The notes below the pieces were generated by a model, which saw only the letters and a program-made list of their open reading frames with translations, was not told the DNA's origin and did not search any database. From contig JBEKUI010000068.1 in assembly GCA_049515175.1 (NCBI GenBank), forward strand, positions 1-17,872: DNA of 17,872 bases. The letters run 5' to 3'. Positions 13,729 to 17,872 of this stretch are shown one piece after another. The number at the start of each line of letters is the position of its first letter. The first letter of the stretch is position 1. This DNA is from JACQNR01 sp049515175. Its GTDB lineage: Bacteria; Acidobacteriota; Terriglobia; UBA7540. A program made the translations under genes and the position numbers.

Positions 13729-14133
13729 ATGGCCCGAAGAGGAAAGCAACCCGAGTACACGCCGCAGCACGCGCGGGGTGGAATCCAGGCGAGACTGCCG
13801 GAAATCGAAACTTTCTCCAACCAGTACCGCGGCTACGAAATCACCATCACCATTCCCGAATACACTTCCATCTGTCCGCGCACGGGGCTGCCCGATTTCG
13901 GCACTATCACCATTCAATACCTCCCCGAGAAGCTCTGCCTGGAGTTGAAGTCCGTGAAGTATTACATCCTGGGCTTTCGCAACCTCGGCATCTTCTACGA
14001 AAACGCCGTCAACCGCATCCTCGACGATGCGGCGCGCGCCTGTCGTCCCAATTGGATGGTAGTGAGAGGCGAGTTCCGAACTCGCGGCGGTATGCACACT
14101 GCCATCGAGGCGCGCTACCCGAGGAAGAAGTAG
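13729..14133 (+). CDS. queF: NADPH-dependent 7-cyano-7-deazaguanine reductase (QueF)
   Basis: 134 residues, the short single-domain QueF type. It reduces the nitrile preQ0 to preQ1 in queuosine tRNA-modification synthesis. The diagnostic block is present: EYTSICPRTGLPDFGT, with the thioimide-forming cysteine C49 and the proton-relay aspartate D56; the QueF motif ELKSVKYY (72-79); and FRNLGIFYEN with the substrate-binding glutamate at 91. Two ATGs lie in frame at 13726 and 13729; GGAGG at 13719-13723 is 2 nt from the first and 5 nt from the second, so I choose the second. No other queuosine gene is in the window. It is transcribed divergently from dnaK. The following gene is 87 nt away. Confidence 0.95.
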   Translation: MARRGKQPEYTPQHARGGIQARLPEIETFSNQYRGYEITITIPEYTSICPRTGLPDFGTITIQYLPEKLCLELKSVKYYILGFRNLGIFYENAVNRILDDAARACRPNWMVVRGEFRTRGGMHTAIEARYPRKK

Positions 14134-14220
14134 CCCGGCCAGCCATCCCCTCTAAGATCCGCATTCTGGATTGACCGCCCTCCGGGCGAGCGGTTAAAGT
14201 GGCGGTTGTATTCAGGGCGT

Positions 14221-15234
14221 ATGAGAATCGCATTTTTTGAATTGGAAGAGTGGGAGCAGGCAGAGCTGCGCAAGGGCCTGTTCGAGGGCCATGAACTGCA
14301 CCTTTCGACCGAGCCGCTCAGCGAGCGCACTCTTACCGAAGAGCACGGCGCCGAGATTGTTTCAGTCTTTGTCCACTCGCAGCTCAACCGTGCGACGCTC
14401 GACAAACTTCCGAACCTGAAGTTCATCGCCACGCGCTCCACCGGGTTTGACCACATCGATCTCGCCTGCTGCCGCGAGCGGGGCATTCAGGTCTCCAACG
14501 TTCCCTCCTACGGTGAGAATACCGTCGCCGAGCATACCTTCGCGCTGATTCTGGCCCTCTCTCGCAACATTCACAAAGCCTTTGTCCACACGCTCGCCCA
14601 CGACATTCCTTTTGCGGAACTGCGCGGGTTTGACCTGGCGGGAAAGACCCTGGGCGTGGTGGGCGCGGGGCGCATCGGCCTGCACGTCATCAAGATTGCC
14701 AAGGGCTTTGGCATGCGGGTCGTGGCATTCGACGTCCGGCAAGAGCCGCTGCTCGCCGAGGTCCTCAATTTCCGCTACGCCTCCGTCGAGGAATTGCTGC
14801 GCGTTTCGGATATTGTCTCCTTACACTGCCCGTATTCGCCGCAAACCCATCACTTGATCAATTCTGCCAACATCCGCCTCTTCAAGCGCGGGTCGCTGCT
14901 CATCAATACGGCGCGCGGCGGCTTGATTGACCCTGCCGCACTCACCATGGCGCTGGACGAAGGAATCCTGGCGGGGGCGGCGCTGGATGTCCTGGAAGGC
15001 GAAGAACTCTTGAAGGACGAACGCCAGATTCTTGCCCAGCCGTTGGCGCAGGACAAGCTCCGAACGCTGCTCCTCAATCACTCCCTCCTCAACCGCGACA
15101 ACGTCGTCATCACCCCCCACATCGCCTTTAACAGCCGTGAAGCCGTTCAGCGGATCCTAGAGACGACTCTCGACAACGTGCAGGCCTACCTCCACGGCCG
15201 CCCTCAGAACGCCGTGATTCCCCCCGGACTTTAG
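14221..15234 (+). CDS. NAD-dependent D-2-hydroxyacid dehydrogenase (D-lactate dehydrogenase-like)
   Basis: 337 residues from ATG at 14221 (MRIAFFELEEWEQ); a TTG at 14206 is open but less likely. The Rossmann motif is G148-A-G-R-I-G153 in LGVVGAGRIG, followed about 20 residues later by the acidic strand end VVAFD. The family catalytic residues are visible: R232 in NTARGGLID, the glutamate in LDVLEGEE (E259 by alignment) and H300 in ITPHIAFN. The TGFDHIDL and PSYGENTVAEHTFALIL blocks are typical of the D-lactate/hydroxyisocaproate dehydrogenase branch, which interconverts 2-keto and D-2-hydroxy acids. The substrate cannot be fixed from sequence. It is in the same direction as queF, with a small GC hairpin (14176-14188) in the gap, so it may or may not be co-transcribed. 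Confidence 0.92.
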   Translation: MRIAFFELEEWEQAELRKGLFEGHELHLSTEPLSERTLTEEHGAEIVSVFVHSQLNRATLDKLPNLKFIATRSTGFDHIDLACCRERGIQVSNVPSYGENTVAEHTFALILALSRNIHKAFVHTLAHDIPFAELRGFDLAGKTLGVVGAGRIGLHVIKIAKGFGMRVVAFDVRQEPLLAEVLNFRYASVEELLRVSDIVSLHCPYSPQTHHLINSANIRLFKRGSLLINTARGGLIDPAALTMALDEGILAGAALDVLEGEELLKDERQILAQPLAQDKLRTLLLNHSLLNRDNVVITPHIAFNSREAVQRILETTLDNVQAYLHGRPQNAVIPPGL

Positions 15235-15327
15235 TCATAGCTATTTCCAATGCTCGACCGCATCATGGCTGAAAGGAGCCTTTGACTGCTGTTCGGAGAG
15301 GCGGGCGGCTGCCACTCGGGGAGCGTC

Positions 15328-15349
15328 AGTTGCAATCAAAGTTGCAACT
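15328..15349. promoter_or_regulatory. Perfect dyad upstream of feoAB, possible operator
   Basis: AGTTGCAA (15328-15335), six bases (TCAAAG), TTGCAACT (15342-15349): perfect 8-bp arms of operator size, 93 nt before the feoA start in an otherwise featureless 208-nt gap. A related dyad AGTTGC-N9-GCAACT occurs inside feoA at 15628-15648. The cognate regulator is unknown; it does not resemble the canonical Fur box. Confidence 0.45.
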
Positions 15350-15442
15350 AGAAAATTGGAATAGCCGGACGAAATGACCGTAGTGAAACTGGTTTGGCAT
15401 TGCCGTTGCTAAGACGTCGGGTATCGGGGGCCTTCTGGGCGA

Positions 15443-15682
15443 ATGGACGCACTCATGAATCTCTACCAGGCTCGCACCCACTCACTGTTAAGAATTCTTT
15501 TGATTTCAGACGATTGGAAGACTCGGCGGTCCCTGAACCAGCTTGGTCTCTTTACCGGCGATCACGTCCATGTCCTTCGGCGCGCCCCGTTTGGCGGGCC
15601 TCTGGTCATCGAGAACCGCAGCAGCCGAGTTGCAATAAGTAAGCAACTGGCGGAGAGAGTCCGCGTGGAAGTTCTGCCGTGA
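15443..15682 (+). CDS. feoA: FeoA-family protein
   Basis: 79 residues with the SH3-like FeoA pattern: LNQLGLFTGDHVHVLRRAPFGGPLVIENRSSRVAISKQLAERVRVEVL, in particular the LG..xG..V.V..RAPFGGP core and the closing residue run that contacts membrane-bound FeoB. It is a small cytosolic helper of ferrous iron import. The ATG at 15443 has only a weak GGG upstream; a second in-frame ATG at 15455 is possible. The stop overlaps the GTG start of feoB by four bases (GTGA, 15679-15682), implying translational coupling. This overlap and the neighbour confirm the call despite the short length. Confidence 0.9.
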   Translation: MDALMNLYQARTHSLLRILLISDDWKTRRSLNQLGLFTGDHVHVLRRAPFGGPLVIENRSSRVAISKQLAERVRVEVLP

Positions 15683-17694
15683 AGATCGCCCTCGTCGGCC
15701 AACCCAACTCCGGGAAGAGCACTCTTTTCAATGCCGTGGCGGGCTACCGGTCGCTCACCTCAAACTTCGCCGGCACCACAGTTGAGTACACGCACGGCCG
15801 CGCGCAGATTGCGGGTGAAGTGCTCGACTTGGTTGACCTGCCCGGTCTCTACTCCCTGAACCCTGCCAATCCCGCCGAAATCTGCACCCGCGAGTACCTG
15901 CTGCACGAAGAGTGGGACGTCGTGGTGAACGTTATTGACGCCTCGCAGCTCGCGCGCAGTTTGGAGCTGACGCTCGAGCTCGACGAGCTTGCGGCGCCGA
16001 TGGTGGTCTGCCTCAACATGATGGACGAGGCGGCGGGCAAAGGGATTGAAATTGACGCGGCTGGACTCGAGGCGCGCCTGGGTGTTCCGGTCGTCGAGGC
16101 CATCGCAGCACGCGGTCAGGGGATTGTGGAGACCTTTCGCGCTGCGATCGGGGCGGCCCGCAAGAAAATTCCGCGGTCCCGCGCCTTCGATTACCCGCCG
16201 CCGGTGGAGGAAGCCGTCGACGGCCTGGCGAGGTTCTGTGAAGCGCGTGATGCCGGTGGTCGCGCCAGCGCCACTCCCGCCGAGGCGTGGCAACCGGAAC
16301 CGCACCACGCGGCAAGCATCGCGGGCGCGGCGGTGGCCATTGCCGCCGAGGAATTGGCGAAGCCCGCGGCCGAGGCGCGCTTCCAAGCCCTGCAACTATT
16401 GCAGACGGACCCACAGCGGATCGAGATGTTGGACGAAACCATTGCCCGGGCCGTGCGCGAAGCCCGCGAGGGCCTATGGCAAACGACCGGGCAGCCCGCC
16501 GACGCCGCCATCTCATCGGCGCGACACGCGGCGTGCCTCAATCTCTTCGAACGTGTCGCCTCCGTCAGCAAGCCGCGCCGCGACTGGCGCGAGCACGTCG
16601 ACCGCTGGTTGATGCATCCCGTCTGGGGCTATGTTCTGCTGGCAGGGATTTTTCTCGGTTTCTTCACGCTCGTCTTCGACGCCGGCCAGATCGGCGAGGT
16701 CCGCATCCTGGCAGGGTTCGACTGGCTCATCCTTTCTTTGGGACATTTCCTGGCGCCGTCCGGCCTGCCCTTCGCCGTGGCCAAGGGAGCGCTGCTCGGA
16801 ACCGCCGGTGCGTTCGCGGTGGTGCTGCCCTACCTCGCGCCCTTCCTGATCGGCCTTTCGATTCTCGAGGACGTGGGTTATCTGGCCCGGGTCGGCTATC
16901 TGATGGATGCTGGCATGCACCACCTCGGCCTGCACGGAACGGCGACAATCCCAGTGCTGCTCGGCTACGGGTGCAGCGTGCCTGCGGTGATGGCGACGCG
17001 CATCCTCACGTCGCGGCGCGACCGTTTTGTGGCGGCGTTTCTCGCTGTGCTGGTGCCTTGCTCGGCGCGCATGACGGTGATCATGGCGCTCGCGGGCTTC
17101 TATTTGGGAGCGTTCTGGGCGCTGGCCATCTACGCCCTCAACCTCCTAGTGGTGATCGTGGCGGGAAACATCCTGGCGCGGCTGTGGCCGGAAATCAGCC
17201 CGGGCATGCTGATGGAGGTTCCCCCCTATCGCCGGCCTTCGTTGCGCGTGGTGCTGCTCAAGACCTGGTGGCGGCTGCGCGAGTTTGTCGTCGTCGCGCT
17301 GCCCCTGCTGATTCTGGGGAGCGCTGTGCTGGGACTGGTGGAGTTCTTCGGCTGGCAAGCCGCCATCAACACGATGCTCTCACCGCTGACGATACTGCTC
17401 GGCCTGCCCTCCTCCGTCGGCCTGACGCTGATCTTCGGCGTCCTGCGGAAAGAACTTTCGCTCCTGATGCTGATGCAGGCGTTGGGCACGACCAACGTCG
17501 CCTCCGTCATGAGCACGACGCAAATCGTGACCTTCACGCTTTTTGTGACGTTTTACCTGCCCTGCCTGGCAACCCTCGCGACTATGATGCGAGAGGTGGG
17601 GCGCAAACTGACGGTCGCCGCTGCTGGTGCGCTCCTGCTGCTCGCGGTGGGGATCAGCCTGCTCGCCCGTGTTCTGTTGCACCTTGGATTCTGA
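15679..17694 (+). CDS. feoB: Ferrous iron transporter FeoB
   Basis: 671 residues, a little shorter than the 773 of E. coli. The N-terminal G domain has G1 GQPNSGKST (7-15), G2 around GTT (32-34), G3 DLPG (53-56) and G4 NMMD (113-116). A helical segment (about 150-300) is followed by the polytopic permease part from about residue 311 (HPVWGYVLLAGIFLGFFTLVF). The two Gate-type regions are present, the first with GYGCSVPAVMATRI (from about 429) and its conserved cysteine, and a later VLRKELSLLMLM stretch. It imports Fe2+ across the inner membrane in a GTP-dependent manner. The start is GTG, coupled to feoA; no feoC is visible downstream. The permease is intact with no frame breaks. Confidence 0.97.
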   Translation: MKIALVGQPNSGKSTLFNAVAGYRSLTSNFAGTTVEYTHGRAQIAGEVLDLVDLPGLYSLNPANPAEICTREYLLHEEWDVVVNVIDASQLARSLELTLELDELAAPMVVCLNMMDEAAGKGIEIDAAGLEARLGVPVVEAIAARGQGIVETFRAAIGAARKKIPRSRAFDYPPPVEEAVDGLARFCEARDAGGRASATPAEAWQPEPHHAASIAGAAVAIAAEELAKPAAEARFQALQLLQTDPQRIEMLDETIARAVREAREGLWQTTGQPADAAISSARHAACLNLFERVASVSKPRRDWREHVDRWLMHPVWGYVLLAGIFLGFFTLVFDAGQIGEVRILAGFDWLILSLGHFLAPSGLPFAVAKGALLGTAGAFAVVLPYLAPFLIGLSILEDVGYLARVGYLMDAGMHHLGLHGTATIPVLLGYGCSVPAVMATRILTSRRDRFVAAFLAVLVPCSARMTVIMALAGFYLGAFWALAIYALNLLVVIVAGNILARLWPEISPGMLMEVPPYRRPSLRVVLLKTWWRLREFVVVALPLLILGSAVLGLVEFFGWQAAINTMLSPLTILLGLPSSVGLTLIFGVLRKELSLLMLMQALGTTNVASVMSTTQIVTFTLFVTFYLPCLATLATMMREVGRKLTVAAAGALLLLAVGISLLARVLLHLGF

Positions 17695-17872
17695 ACTCGT
17701 CGGTCGTCCGTCAGCCAGCGGACGGCCCTCCGCTCCTGCCCCAGGCGTCTCTAGCCCAACTTTCGCAGTTGAGAACAATTTTGAGTGAAATTTGACCTCT
17801 CCGTTGGTCGAACCTCTTCTGAATCAATCCCGGCTTCTCGAAAAGCGGTTGTAGTGCCGACCTACCCCCTTT
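17695..17872. other. Non-coding end of window after feoB
   Basis: 178 nt without a supported gene. It contains a hairpin at 17706-17723 (GTCCG, eight-base loop, CGGAC) whose sequence echoes hairpin 2 of the restriction remnant (7772-7806), and near the edge GTAGTGCCGACCTAC, which may begin another palindromic repeat cut by the window end. No T run follows the hairpin. Confidence 0.4.

Noticed and set aside
13653..14174. Alternative 173-aa plus-strand frame over queF
   Set aside because: It is a His/Arg-rich shadow frame; the other frame encodes an unmistakable QueF with a good ribosome site.
14176..14188. Intrinsic terminator after queF
   Set aside because: The hairpin (CGCCC, TCC, GGGCG) has a 5-bp stem and no following T run.

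Overview
The window is GC-rich bacterial chromosomal DNA, mostly housekeeping genes with ordinary Shine-Dalgarno starts. The gene content (DnaK/DnaJ controlled by HspR, a helicase-loader ATPase beside it, an MBL-PilZ fusion, many small palindromic repeats) fits an Acidobacteriota-like genome, possibly assembled from a metagenome. This placement is an inference from gene content; no rRNA is present to confirm it.

Layout. 1-1241 (+): 3' part of a polytopic membrane protein, GT-C glycosyltransferase-like, with a frame break at a run of six T. 1217-2392 (-): a UvrC-like protein lacking the second nuclease half. 2670-3899 (+): a metallo-beta-lactamase-fold hydrolase fused to a PilZ domain. 3972-6772 (-): rpsA, an HU/IHF gene and a HIT-family gene, in the rpsA-ihfB order also known from E. 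coli, with a good promoter at 6826-6855. 6871-8268: an accessory island with a REP-associated tyrosine transposase (RAYT), seven copies of a 29-bp palindrome in doublets and a triplet with a conserved 16-nt linker, and a shrunken restriction-enzyme gene whose middle is replaced by a cluster of hairpins. 8575-13460 (-): the stress operon dnaK, a 62-aa zinc-ribbon ORF, dnaJ, hspR and a DnaC/IstB-type ATPase. 13729-15234 (+): queF and a D-2-hydroxyacid dehydrogenase. 15443-17694 (+): feoA-feoB, translationally coupled.

How the parts work together. The best-supported regulatory circuit is HspR with its operator: a near-consensus HAIR site lies at 13560-13580 directly over the -35 box of an almost perfect sigma-70-type promoter for dnaK, and hspR itself is two genes downstream of that ORF in the same direction. 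This is a negative feedback loop of the kind known in actinobacteria, here without grpE and with a helicase-loader gene at the distal end. FeoA/FeoB form a ferrous iron uptake system. RpsA and HU/IHF serve translation and nucleoid structure.

The most unusual layer is the repeats. At least two, probably three, sequence families of palindromes share a GTAG foot followed by a hairpin, the architecture recognised by RAYT transposases. They occur as doublets beside and inside the RAYT gene, as inverted pairs (REPIN-like) in both gaps of the dnaK-dnaJ segment, and inside the restriction-gene remnant. Several gene ends (the restriction remnant, hspR, dnaJ) run into repeats that supply or overlap the stop codon. 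No tRNA, rRNA or CRISPR array was seen.
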